Assembly: GCF_000744095.1 (NCBI RefSeq)
Contig: NZ_JQLI01000001.1
Location: forward strand, 3,038,001-3,102,000
Length of the DNA stretch: 64,000 nucleotides
Source: Cupriavidus necator A5-1
Lineage (GTDB): Bacteria; Pseudomonadota; Gammaproteobacteria; Burkholderiales; Burkholderiaceae
Direction: 5' to 3'
The notes below the pieces were generated by a model that saw only the letters and a program-made list of their open reading frames with translations, was not told where the DNA came from and ran no database searches. Position 1 is the first letter of the stretch. Every line of letters begins with the position of its first letter. Shown here in pieces: positions 7,856-15,876 of the stretch. Position numbers and translations under genes: made by a program.

Positions 7856-9666
7856 TGCATCTGTCGCCACGGCTTGCTCTGGGCTCGCTCAGTCTGCACA
7901 CCAAGCTGATGCTCGCGCTCGTCGTGCTGGTCGCGACCGTCGCCGGCACCTCCGCATATATCCTGGTCGAACATGAGCGGAACCGCCGACTTGTCGAACT
8001 GGGGGAGCGCGCCACCAGAATCGCTGACTTGTACAGCCGCTCACTGGCTCTGCCCTTGTGGAATATCGATCTGGGCGCTATCGAGAGCCAGCTTGCCGCG
8101 CTTGCACCGAATCCCGAGGTCGCCGAATTCACCGTTACGGCCGTGGGCTACGGAACGGTGTCCACTGTGAAACGCGAGTTGAACCCTGGTGATGCCGTGG
8201 TGCGTATCAGACCGATTGAATACGGCCCGCCTGGCAACGCGCCGAGGGAAAAGATTGGTGAGATCCGCGTCGTCCTGACGAAGGCAGTAACTCAACAGGC
8301 AATCAGCGGCGCCCGTCGGGCCATTCTCGCCATCATGACGGCCGTCGTTGCTGTGCTCTATGCCGCGACCTTCCTGCTGCTGAAACGGATGGTGCGCAGC
8401 CCGATCAATCGCCTTGAAGAAATGGTCGATCGGATCGCCGGGGGGGACCTTTATGCTACCTGCCCCGTGGAATCCGGCGATGAGCTGGGCCGGCTCGCCA
8501 TGCGCGTCAATGTCATGGCTGAGCGCCTGCGCGAATCGACGCTGCGCCTGCGCGACAGTGAAAGGAAATATCGCGGCATCGTTGAGAATGCGGTTGAGGG
8601 CATTTTCCTGCTCGATCAGAAGGGGCAGCTGAGCGAGGCCAATCCTGCGATGGCGCAACTGCTTGGATATGGCAGCGCGATCGACCTGATTGCGACAGCG
8701 GAGAACGATCCGGGCAAAAGACCGTTTTCTCCGACGCAGGCTGAGGCTTTGTTTGAGATCCTGCGCGCGAAGGGTGAAATCCTCGGGCTCGAACTGCAAT
8801 TAAGTCGCCTTGACGGCACTCCCATCTGGGTTCAACTGAATGCGCGTGGCCTGACCGAAGACGATGGCAGCTTGCGCCTTCTTGAAGGCTTGCTGACCGA
8901 TGTGACCGCTCGCAAGCACGCCGTGGAGAGCCTGAGGCTCCAGCGCGATCAGCTCGAAGTGGAAGTCAGCGAGCGCAAACGGACCGAGCTCGAACTGCTG
9001 GCATCGCGCGAACGGCTACAGCAACTGTCCGCCCACCAGGAAGCGATCAGAGAGGAAGACAGAAAGCACATCGCAATGGAAATTCACGATGAGCTTGGCC
9101 AGCTGCTGACTGCGTTAAAAATGGACGTGTCGTTACTGAGAATGCAACTGCCGGCCGGTTCGGCTGCGATGCACAAGGCCGATGAGATGCGCGACCTGGT
9201 CGAGAAAACCATACAGATCGTGCGCAACGTGGCCAGCCACCTTCGACCGACGGCACTGAATTATGGCCTCGCCTCCGCACTGGAATGGCTCACTGCGGAT
9301 TTCAGCCGTCATACCCAGATCCCCTGCCACTTCGACGCCAAGGGTCCCGAACCGAGTCTGCCGGACCCGCGCGCGACGGCGATTTTTCGTATCGTGCAGG
9401 AATCGCTGACCAATATTGCCCGCCATGCCAACGCATCGCGTGTGGATGTCACGCTGGCCAACACCGAAGCGGGTATCGAGTTGACCGTCAGCGACAACGG
9501 ACAGGGCTTCGACATCGTTGCCGCGCGGGCAGGCCACTCGTACGGTCTCCAGGGCATGGCCGAGCGCGCCCGGCTGATCGATGCACAACTGGATATCGAC
9601 AGCGAGCCGGGCTGCGGTTCGGTCATACGTCTGCATATTCGGGATGATTCCATTTCCTCCGAGTGA
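7855..9666 (+). CDS. Membrane sensor histidine kinase (HAMP-PAS-HisKA_3)
   Basis: A kinase of about 603 residues. Transmembrane helices lie near residues 18-40 and 156-178 and enclose a periplasmic domain of about 115 residues. Then come a HAMP domain (about 178-230), a PAS domain (about 235-350), a coiled coil (about 352-400), a HisKA_3 dimerisation domain with the phospho-acceptor in EIHDELGQ (His at about 411), and a HATPase with N-box QESLTNIARHA and G-boxes DNGQGF and GLQGMAER. This is the NarX/LiaS-type kinase class, which works with LuxR-type response regulators. None is encoded nearby. The overlap with the upstream binding-protein gene indicates co-translation. An upstream in-frame GTG at 7852 is an alternative start. 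Confidence 0.88.
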   Translation: MHLSPRLALGSLSLHTKLMLALVVLVATVAGTSAYILVEHERNRRLVELGERATRIADLYSRSLALPLWNIDLGAIESQLAALAPNPEVAEFTVTAVGYGTVSTVKRELNPGDAVVRIRPIEYGPPGNAPREKIGEIRVVLTKAVTQQAISGARRAILAIMTAVVAVLYAATFLLLKRMVRSPINRLEEMVDRIAGGDLYATCPVESGDELGRLAMRVNVMAERLRESTLRLRDSERKYRGIVENAVEGIFLLDQKGQLSEANPAMAQLLGYGSAIDLIATAENDPGKRPFSPTQAEALFEILRAKGEILGLELQLSRLDGTPIWVQLNARGLTEDDGSLRLLEGLLTDVTARKHAVESLRLQRDQLEVEVSERKRTELELLASRERLQQLSAHQEAIREEDRKHIAMEIHDELGQLLTALKMDVSLLRMQLPAGSAAMHKADEMRDLVEKTIQIVRNVASHLRPTALNYGLASALEWLTADFSRHTQIPCHFDAKGPEPSLPDPRATAIFRIVQESLTNIARHANASRVDVTLANTEAGIELTVSDNGQGFDIVAARAGHSYGLQGMAERARLIDAQLDIDSEPGCGSVIRLHIRDDSISSE

Positions 9667-9746
9667 TGCATCAACCGTCTTCCCTTCGACAGTAGCCGTG
9701 CCACGGCGCGGCCTCGGCATGTTCATGCTCCCACCTCGCTGTGACG

Positions 9747-10229
9747 CTAGGCTGCACGCATGTCGCGGCGAAGCACCACCGGCGCACCGCCGTACGTCTT
9801 CTTGTTGATCCAGGCAGACAGCGCGGAATCCATGTAGGCGGCATGCGCAGGAAACCAGTCCGCCAATGCCTGCGCCAGCCGCCTGACGTCGGCCAGCCCG
9901 AGTTCCCCGAGGCACAGTTTCGCGTTGACTTTCTGCACGGCGTCAATGACGCGCTCATGCTCGTCGATATGGCACTCGGCGGCCGGGAAGTCCGTCTTCT
10001 CCATCCACGCCTTCTCGATCGCGAAATGTGAATGGATATGGGCCTCTAGGTCCTGCAGGCACACGGCCGCCGTGTCCGGCGAGCAGTCAGCCAATGTGTT
10101 CACCACCTCAACAAACTCCTGATGCGCCGCATCGATCGGCCCATGGCCCAGCAGCATGGCATCCGACCACGCAAGCGCCACGCACGCATCCGCGGCGGGC
10201 GGCGTGCCGATATCCGGTCTTTCTTTCAT
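9747..10229 (-). CDS. Bacteriohemerythrin
   Basis: A soluble 160-residue non-haem di-iron protein that binds O2 and possibly NO. All seven expected ligands are visible: His36, His68 and Glu72 (HFAIE), His87 and His91 (HIDEH), His129 and Asp134 (HAAYMD). The chosen ATG has an AGGA site in front; a longer reading frame upstream adds residues unlike the family. It lies on the minus strand 102 bp downstream of the cupin gene, so it may be read through from the dehydrogenase-cupin unit. It could supply or sense oxygen for the oxygenase cluster, but that link is only positional. Confidence 0.85.
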   Translation of the reverse strand: MKERPDIGTPPAADACVALAWSDAMLLGHGPIDAAHQEFVEVVNTLADCSPDTAAVCLQDLEAHIHSHFAIEKAWMEKTDFPAAECHIDEHERVIDAVQKVNAKLCLGELGLADVRRLAQALADWFPAHAAYMDSALSAWINKKTYGGAPVVLRRDMRAA

Positions 10230-10331
10230 TGCATCCTCTCCTCGCAAGCTCGCCACCGGCGCCGATATGCCGCTGCTGTGGATCGGTGGCATTGACGCCG
10301 CCACCGATCACAACGCGAGTTGCCTCAGCCT

Positions 10332-10862
10332 TTATCTGTTGGCGCCGATAAGCACCGCCACCATGATGGCGGGCTGCTCGCCGCGGTTGCGCCACGCGTG
10401 CCGCGTCCCGTTCTGGATGACGATGTCGCCCGCCTTGAGGTGACGGACTTCCCCGCCATCCACTTCCAGCCACAGTTCCCCCGATACGATGATGTCGTAG
10501 TCGACCGACAGTGTCTTGTGCATGCCGGAGCCATCGGGCTCGAAGGCTTCGGCAAGGCCGGGCAGGTGGCGGGCATATTCCTCGCCTGCTGCCACAGGAT
10601 CGAACTGGTCCGACGCCATGACGGAGTCGGGCGGAAACTGGACGACGATCAGGCGCGTCCCGTGCGGGTCAGGCGTCACGGACGTGACCGTCACGGCCGG
10701 ATCGGCGCCGTCATGCGGCAGAGACGGAACGGCTTGCGTGGCCCACGTCAGCGTCGTGCGGAAGCCGGGGACGGCGGCATAGTCATGGGTGGTGGCCACC
10801 GGGCCATCCGAAACAATCACGGAACGGCCGTCCCGCTCACCGGTTACGATGCGTCTTACCAT
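10332..10862 (-). CDS. Cupin-domain protein
   Basis: A 176-residue protein with one C-terminal cupin barrel. MHKTLSVDYDIIVSGELWLEVDGGEVRHLKAGDIVIQNGTRHAW contains the two cupin motifs (given here in pieces: MHKTLSVDYD, LKAGDIVIQNGTRHAW). Likely metal ligands are His115, Asp121/Asp123 and His155. It starts with a strong AAGGAGA site, 25 bp after the MDR dehydrogenase gene. Such small cupins often act as decarboxylases, isomerases or tautomerases at the end of ring-degradation pathways. The exact reaction is not known. By position it belongs with the oxygenase/amidase cluster. Confidence 0.7.
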   Translation of the reverse strand: MVRRIVTGERDGRSVIVSDGPVATTHDYAAVPGFRTTLTWATQAVPSLPHDGADPAVTVTSVTPDPHGTRLIVVQFPPDSVMASDQFDPVAAGEEYARHLPGLAEAFEPDGSGMHKTLSVDYDIIVSGELWLEVDGGEVRHLKAGDIVIQNGTRHAWRNRGEQPAIMVAVLIGANR

Positions 10863-10887
10863 TGCTTTCTCCTTGACCGGCTGCCGG

Positions 10888-12012
10888 TTACTGGACGACA
10901 ACCACGTTGACGAACCCGCCGGCGCGCTTTTCTGCCGTAGCGAGGGCTTCATTGACCTGGTGCAGGCCAAACCGCTGGTGTTCGAAGATGCCGAGGTCGA
11001 GCGTGCCCGCCGCCGCCATGGCGGCGAGTTCTTGGCCTTCCGCCACGGAGAACCAGAGCGACCCAATCAGGCTGATCTGCGCACACATCAGTTGATGGAG
11101 GTTGACGGGCATCGGGTCCGACATCGCGCCGATCTCCACCATGCGGCCGCCGCGCCTGAGTGCCGCAATGCAGTCCAGCGTGATTTGTGAAGAAGCACCT
11201 GGGCCGATGGCATCGACAAAGGCGTCCGCGCCGATGCCGTCCGTCTCGGCGCGAACCCAGTCGGCCAGCGACCGCGCGCCGTGGGAAAGAATGCGGATCC
11301 GCTGCGGATCGAGCGCGCGGACGCGTTCCAGCAAGTCGAGGTTCCGCGCCACGCACAGGATCCTGGTTGCACCCATGGCCCGCGCGATCTGCACGGCGCC
11401 GAGCCCGAGCGTGCCGGTAGCGCCGCTGATCAGTACCGTCCGCCCTGCCCCGACGCCCGCCTTGCGCAGGCCCGAATACGCCGTGCCCAGGTACCCGAAG
11501 CGCGCGGCCTGCTCGAAGGTGACCGCTTCGGGCAGCTTCACCAGCCCGTCGGCCGGCGCGGTGGCAAACTCACTGAAGCCGCCATACGGGTATTGCTGGT
11601 AGATCCGCTTCGACTCCGGTCCGAAGCCGAAATAGCCCTGGAAGGTATAGGCCGTGCAGTTGATCGGCTCGCCAGTGCGGCATGCATGGCAGGAGCCGCA
11701 GGAGCGCCCGGGATTGAGATAGACGCGGTCGCCGGGGACGATGCCAGTCACCTGGCTGCCCACTTCGGCCACCACGCCGGCGGTGTCCAGGCCGTAGATG
11801 GCAGGCAGGTCCGGCACCGTCAGGTAAGCGCGCTCGCCGTAGTTGCTCATCACGTTCCGAAGGTTCGGAACCACGCCCGCGGCCTTGACGTCGATCAGCA
11901 CGTCGGTCTGGCGAAGCAATGGCGGACGGTGGATCGTGTCCAGCCGGAACCGGCCAGCGGGCTCGTGGACGCGTGCTGCCTGCATGGTGTTGTCGGTTGC
12001 GCGGTCGCTCAT
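10888..12012 (-). CDS. MDR-family alcohol dehydrogenase-like oxidoreductase
   Basis: A 374-residue medium-chain dehydrogenase/reductase. The nucleotide-binding motif SGATGTLGLGAVQIA is clear, and the structural zinc site is complete (Cys105, 108, 111 and 119, in GRSCGSCHACRTGEPINC). The usual catalytic zinc ligands are not: the G-H-E motif reads GLD at residues 74-76, and the early Cys position reads AAGVVPN. This points to a reductase or dehydrogenase working without catalytic zinc. It is probably co-transcribed with the cupin gene downstream. An AGGAGAC site precedes the ATG. A role in oxidising or reducing an intermediate of the neighbouring pathway is inferred. Confidence 0.75.
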   Translation of the reverse strand: MSDRATDNTMQAARVHEPAGRFRLDTIHRPPLLRQTDVLIDVKAAGVVPNLRNVMSNYGERAYLTVPDLPAIYGLDTAGVVAEVGSQVTGIVPGDRVYLNPGRSCGSCHACRTGEPINCTAYTFQGYFGFGPESKRIYQQYPYGGFSEFATAPADGLVKLPEAVTFEQAARFGYLGTAYSGLRKAGVGAGRTVLISGATGTLGLGAVQIARAMGATRILCVARNLDLLERVRALDPQRIRILSHGARSLADWVRAETDGIGADAFVDAIGPGASSQITLDCIAALRRGGRMVEIGAMSDPMPVNLHQLMCAQISLIGSLWFSVAEGQELAAMAAAGTLDLGIFEHQRFGLHQVNEALATAEKRAGGFVNVVVVQ

Positions 12013-12093
12013 GTCATTGTCTCCTGTGATCTTTGATGACTCTTACGTTGATCATCAATTGATTTTAAACTGTTACTGCCAAAAAAATTTCCT

Positions 12094-13164
12094 TCAGAAC
12101 GCGTGCAAGATTCCGAGGTTTGCCGCGACCTGCGTCCCTCCGGACGAAGGGCCGGGTGCGAGGCTGATCCAGGCTTGTCCGCCAAAGGCTTTCTGGTAGA
12201 CCAGATCGGCGTAGATGCTGGTACGCTTCGAGAACGAATAGAGCAGCGTCAGCGTTCCCTGCATGGCTTTCTGCTTGTTCAGCGTGTCATTGCCCTGCAT
12301 GAACTGGTAGGCGGCGTTCAGATGCCAGGCGGGCGAAAATGCCCAGGTCACGTCGCCCTCATAAACGGCGACGCGCGCACCCGTCGCCGTGTTTTGCGTA
12401 TTCGTGTACATCAGGGCGGCCACGGCGGGGCCGATGGCATAGGACGCGCCAGCGCCAAGGTTCCGGATGCCGTCGTTGCCGCCATTCAGCTCGGGGTATT
12501 TGACATAGGTGTAGGCGGCATTCAGCCTCAGGTCGCCAAGGTGGTAATTCACACCGGCGCTCTGGCCGCTGCCCTTGCCAAAAGAGCCAGCTTGCTCGCC
12601 GAAGCTGTATTGCGCGCCGAACGAGAGGCCGCCGAGCGACGGACTCTGGTACTTGACGGAGTTCGGAATGGCAAGGCCCGCGACCCGGTCAAAATCGAAC
12701 GAGCCCCCGGGCGTATTGGGCACCCCCAGGCCTGAAAATGGCCCTTGCCGCAAGCTGATGCAGCTCACAAACGGAAATGCCGTGCCCCAGTGATCGAGCG
12801 CCAGCGAATAGAACATGTAATCCATCTGGTTGCCGAACGTGAGCGTCCCGAGCTTGTCGTCACGAATCCCGACATAGCTTTCGTGGCCGAACAGGTTCCC
12901 GATGGACTGGCCGTTCTTCAGTGAAAACTGGCCTTCCAGCTTGAACACCGCATGCAGGCCACCGCCCAGGTCTTCCGTGCCGCGGAAGCCGAACAGGTTT
13001 GGCGCCTGCGTTCCGGGGTCGGCCACCACAGTGCTATGGCCGCCCTGGTTGGATACATACATCACACCGGAATTAATAATTCCATAGGCCTGTACGCTGC
13101 TTTGCGCATGCGCCGCGCCCGCCAAGCCCAGGCCGCAGGCGGCAATCGCCTTCGCCATCCTCAT
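12094..13164 (-). CDS. Outer-membrane porin (Gram-negative, Burkholderiales type)
   Basis: A 356-residue trimeric porin family member. It has a signal peptide (AIAACGLGLAGAAHA, cleaved before QSSVQAYG), the loop/strand pattern RGTEDLGGGLHAVFKLEGQF and VGIRDDKLGTLTFGNQ, and a terminal phenylalanine (GILHAF) that acts as the outer-membrane assembly signal. It would let the pathway substrate cross the outer membrane. It is divergent from the Rieske oxygenase and 81 bp upstream of the MDR gene on the same strand. A GGGGAGA site precedes the start. Specificity cannot be read from sequence. Confidence 0.88.
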   Translation of the reverse strand: MRMAKAIAACGLGLAGAAHAQSSVQAYGIINSGVMYVSNQGGHSTVVADPGTQAPNLFGFRGTEDLGGGLHAVFKLEGQFSLKNGQSIGNLFGHESYVGIRDDKLGTLTFGNQMDYMFYSLALDHWGTAFPFVSCISLRQGPFSGLGVPNTPGGSFDFDRVAGLAIPNSVKYQSPSLGGLSFGAQYSFGEQAGSFGKGSGQSAGVNYHLGDLRLNAAYTYVKYPELNGGNDGIRNLGAGASYAIGPAVAALMYTNTQNTATGARVAVYEGDVTWAFSPAWHLNAAYQFMQGNDTLNKQKAMQGTLTLLYSFSKRTSIYADLVYQKAFGGQAWISLAPGPSSGGTQVAANLGILHAF

Positions 13165-13347
13165 TTCATGTCTCCCCGTATTTTGCTTTGATTGCCGGCG
13201 CGAGCCTCAAGGGTCGCAAGGGCATGCGCACGGTCTCCAATGGCCATCGTCAGTGCAGATCCCCTCCTGCGTGTCGCCCTGACATCACCTACGCCGATAC
13301 AACGATCCACTATCGATCCATTGTTCGTAGAAGTTTGATATAACTTC

Positions 13348-13378
13348 GATTGACAGTCAATCTATGATTTCGTAATCT
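13348..13378 (+). promoter_or_regulatory. Promoter with operator palindrome for the oxygenase operon
   Basis: A perfect inverted repeat GATTGACAGTCAATC (13348-13362) contains the -35 hexamer TTGACA (13350-13355). A -10-like TAATCT follows after 17 bp (13373-13378). Transcription would start near 13385, about 50 bp upstream of the oxygenase ATG. An operator sitting on the -35 box suggests repression, plausibly by the MarR-like regulator at the far end of the cluster; one half-site GATTGAC is also found at that regulator's start (19315-19321). Confidence 0.6.
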
Positions 13379-13437
13379 TCGATCGCACCGTGGCAATCAG
13401 CCATGGCAGACACCCACCCACACGAGGAGACCTCAAG

Positions 13438-14790
13438 ATGAGCGACAAACCCGTCATCCGCCGGCGCAGCAGCGAGGCAAAGAACAACGAGATCAGTAAT
13501 GCGCGCGTCAATGACGCCAAAGTGCAGAGTCAGTACCAGCCGTACAAGGACGCGGCCTGGGGCTTTATCAACCACTGGTATCCGGCCCTGTTCAGCAATG
13601 AGCTGCCGGAAGACGGCGTGGAGGGCATCCAGATCTGCGGCATTCCGATCGTGCTGCGCCGCGTGGACGGCAAGATCTTTGCCCTGAAGGACCAGTGCGT
13701 TCACCGGGGCGTCCGGCTGTCCGCCAAGCCGATGTGCCTGACCAAGGACACCATCAGCTGCTGGTATCACGGCTTCACCTTCGATCTCGAGAGCGGCAAC
13801 CTGGCGACCATCGCGGGCAACCCCGATGACAAGCTGATCGGCACGACTGGCCTGACCACCTACCCGGTGCAGGAAGTCGCCGGCATGATCTTCGTCTTCG
13901 TGCGCGAGGACGACTACCCGGACGAAGACGTGCCTCCGCTGTCGCACGACCTGCCGTTCCGCTTCCCCGAGAACAGCGAGAAATTCCCGCACCCGCTGTG
14001 GCCGTCTTCGCCGAGCCTGCTCGACGAGAACGTCGTCGCCCACGGCATGCACCGTACCGGCTATGCCAACTGGCGCATTGCCTGTGAGAACGGCTTCGAC
14101 AATGCGCACATCCTGGTCCACAAGGACAACGCCATCATCCATGCGAAGGACTGGGTGCTGCCGCTCGGTATCGTCCCGACCGCTGACGACTGCATTAGCG
14201 TGGTCGAAGAGGAGAACGGCCCGAAGGGGATGGTGCAGTGGCTGTTTACCGAGAAGTGGAAGCCGATCCTCGAGAACGAGCGGGTCGGTCTCAAGGTGGA
14301 GAACCTGAGCGCGCGTCCGTATCGCACGTCCGTCGTCCTGCCCGGCGTTCTCATGGTGGAAAACTGGCCGGAAGAGCATGTGGTCCAGTATGAGTGGTAT
14401 GTGCCCGTCACCGACGACACCTACGAATACTGGGAAGTCCTCGTCAAAGTCTGCAACACCGAGAAAGAGCGCAAGGACTACAAGTACCGCTTCGACTATC
14501 TGTACAAGCCCCTGTGCCTGCACGGCTTCAACGATTGCGACCTGTATGCGCGAGAGGCGATGCAAGACTTCTACGCGGATGGCACGGGCTGGGACAACGA
14601 GCAGCTGGTGGCAACGGATATCTCGCCGATCACCTGGCGCAAGCTGGCATCGCGGTGGAACCGGGGCATCGCCAAGCCCGGCCGCGGTGTGGATGGTGCC
14701 GTCAAGGCGTCGAGCCTGCGGCTGAAGAAAGCTTCGGAAGGCAAGCAGGCCACGGCCTACTTCGTCGAAAAGATCGAAGCAGACGAGTAA
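13438..14790 (+). CDS. Rieske non-haem iron oxygenase, CarAa/2-oxoquinoline 8-monooxygenase type
   Basis: A 450-residue terminal oxygenase. The Rieske cluster ligands are Cys87-x-His89 and Cys108-x2-His111 (DQCVHRG, SCWYHGF). The catalytic iron site is ENGFDNAHILVHKD (Asp221, His224, His228), plus an acidic residue in GFNDCDLYAREAM. These blocks match the carbazole 1,9a-dioxygenase CarAa and, as far as I can recall the sequence, even more closely the 2-oxo-1,2-dihydroquinoline 8-monooxygenase oxygenase (OxoO). The likely reaction is hydroxylation of an N-heteroaromatic ring. The ATG has an AGGAGA site. The next gene is its reductase. The substrate is inferred, not shown. Confidence 0.85.
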   Translation: MSDKPVIRRRSSEAKNNEISNARVNDAKVQSQYQPYKDAAWGFINHWYPALFSNELPEDGVEGIQICGIPIVLRRVDGKIFALKDQCVHRGVRLSAKPMCLTKDTISCWYHGFTFDLESGNLATIAGNPDDKLIGTTGLTTYPVQEVAGMIFVFVREDDYPDEDVPPLSHDLPFRFPENSEKFPHPLWPSSPSLLDENVVAHGMHRTGYANWRIACENGFDNAHILVHKDNAIIHAKDWVLPLGIVPTADDCISVVEEENGPKGMVQWLFTEKWKPILENERVGLKVENLSARPYRTSVVLPGVLMVENWPEEHVVQYEWYVPVTDDTYEYWEVLVKVCNTEKERKDYKYRFDYLYKPLCLHGFNDCDLYAREAMQDFYADGTGWDNEQLVATDISPITWRKLASRWNRGIAKPGRGVDGAVKASSLRLKKASEGKQATAYFVEKIEADE

Positions 14791-14815
14791 TCAACGCGGC
14801 AACCGAGGGATCCGA

Positions 14816-15838
14816 ATGTCTACTGTCAAGAACGTCGCGTTTCGCTTTCGCGACGGAACCACCAGATCGGTTGCCGTGCCGCACGGCGAGAGCGTGCTTG
14901 ACGCCGCTCTCGCCGCCGGCGTGCCGCTGATCCACCAGTGCCGCTCCGGCAGTTGTTCGAGCTGCACCGCGCGGCTGGCCGAAGGCCAGGCAGGCATGCG
15001 CGCCGGCGCCGGTTCGACGCTGCTGCGCAGCGAATACGATGCGGGCGAGCGCCTGTTGTGCCTGACCGAGCCCGACACCGACTGCACCTTCGACCTGAAC
15101 TATGAGAGCGATGCGGGGGCCGGGCGCGCCGTCAAAGTCAACGCCTTTGTCGACAGCGTCGAAAAGCTGGCGCCCAATGTCGTGCGTCTCACGCTCGAAC
15201 TCGCCGACGGCGAGGCCTTTGACTTCAAGCCGGGCCAGTTTATCCAGGTCCGTGTTCCCGGCACCGACATCGTCCGCAGCTATTCGCCTGCCAGCACGGC
15301 TGCCGACCTGCCGAAGATCGAACTGCTGATCCGCCTGCTGCATGACGGCGTCATGTCAGGCTATCTCGAGCAACGCGCCGCCCGCGACGACGTGCTGGAG
15401 CTCGAGGGCCCGTATGGCAGCTTTTTCCTGCGGGAGAAGGTGCGCGCGCCTCACATCATGGTGGCGGGCGGGACGGGCCTGGCGCCGATCCTTTCCATGA
15501 TCGACGCCATCCGGAACACGTCGGGGCGCAAGCCACCCGTGCTGCTCAGCTTTGGCTGCGCAACGCCCGATACGCTGTTCTGCCTGGATGACATCGCGCT
15601 GCGCGAGCAGTGGCTGCCCAATCTCTCGGCGCGGATTTCGGTGGCCCGGGACGCGACGGGAGACCTGCTGAGCGGGAACCCGGTCGATGCCATTCGTGAC
15701 GACGATGCCGCCCACGCCGACACCGTCGCCTATCTGTGCGGCCCCCCGGCAATGATCGACGCAGCCACCCGTCGGCTCGCCCAGATCGGGGTCCGTCCGG
15801 AGAACATCTACGCCGAGCAGTTCGCACCATCGAACTAG
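14816..15838 (+). CDS. Oxygenase reductase (2Fe-2S, FAD, NADH)
   Basis: A 340-residue electron-transfer partner of the Rieske oxygenase. The N-terminal plant-type [2Fe-2S] domain has Cys42, Cys47, Cys50 and Cys82 (QCRSGSCSSC, LLCLTEP). The flavin-binding motif RSYSPAS lies at 154-160, the NAD-binding motif GGTGLAP at 218-224 and a C-terminal CGPPAM motif follows. The ferredoxin-first order is that of class IB reductases such as BenC, CarAd-like or OxoR. It passes electrons from NADH to the Rieske centre of the protein encoded 25 bp upstream. The domain calls are firm. Confidence 0.9.
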   Translation: MSTVKNVAFRFRDGTTRSVAVPHGESVLDAALAAGVPLIHQCRSGSCSSCTARLAEGQAGMRAGAGSTLLRSEYDAGERLLCLTEPDTDCTFDLNYESDAGAGRAVKVNAFVDSVEKLAPNVVRLTLELADGEAFDFKPGQFIQVRVPGTDIVRSYSPASTAADLPKIELLIRLLHDGVMSGYLEQRAARDDVLELEGPYGSFFLREKVRAPHIMVAGGTGLAPILSMIDAIRNTSGRKPPVLLSFGCATPDTLFCLDDIALREQWLPNLSARISVARDATGDLLSGNPVDAIRDDDAAHADTVAYLCGPPAMIDAATRRLAQIGVRPENIYAEQFAPSN

Positions 15839-15876
15839 CTGCGCATCCCCCCAGAAATCCCCAGGAGACAGCATTC

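Noticed and set aside
12054..12063. ATCAATTGAT palindrome upstream of the MDR gene as an operator
   Set aside because: A 10-bp AT-rich palindrome is easily found by chance; it shares only TCAAT with the operator at 13348, so it is not listed as a feature.
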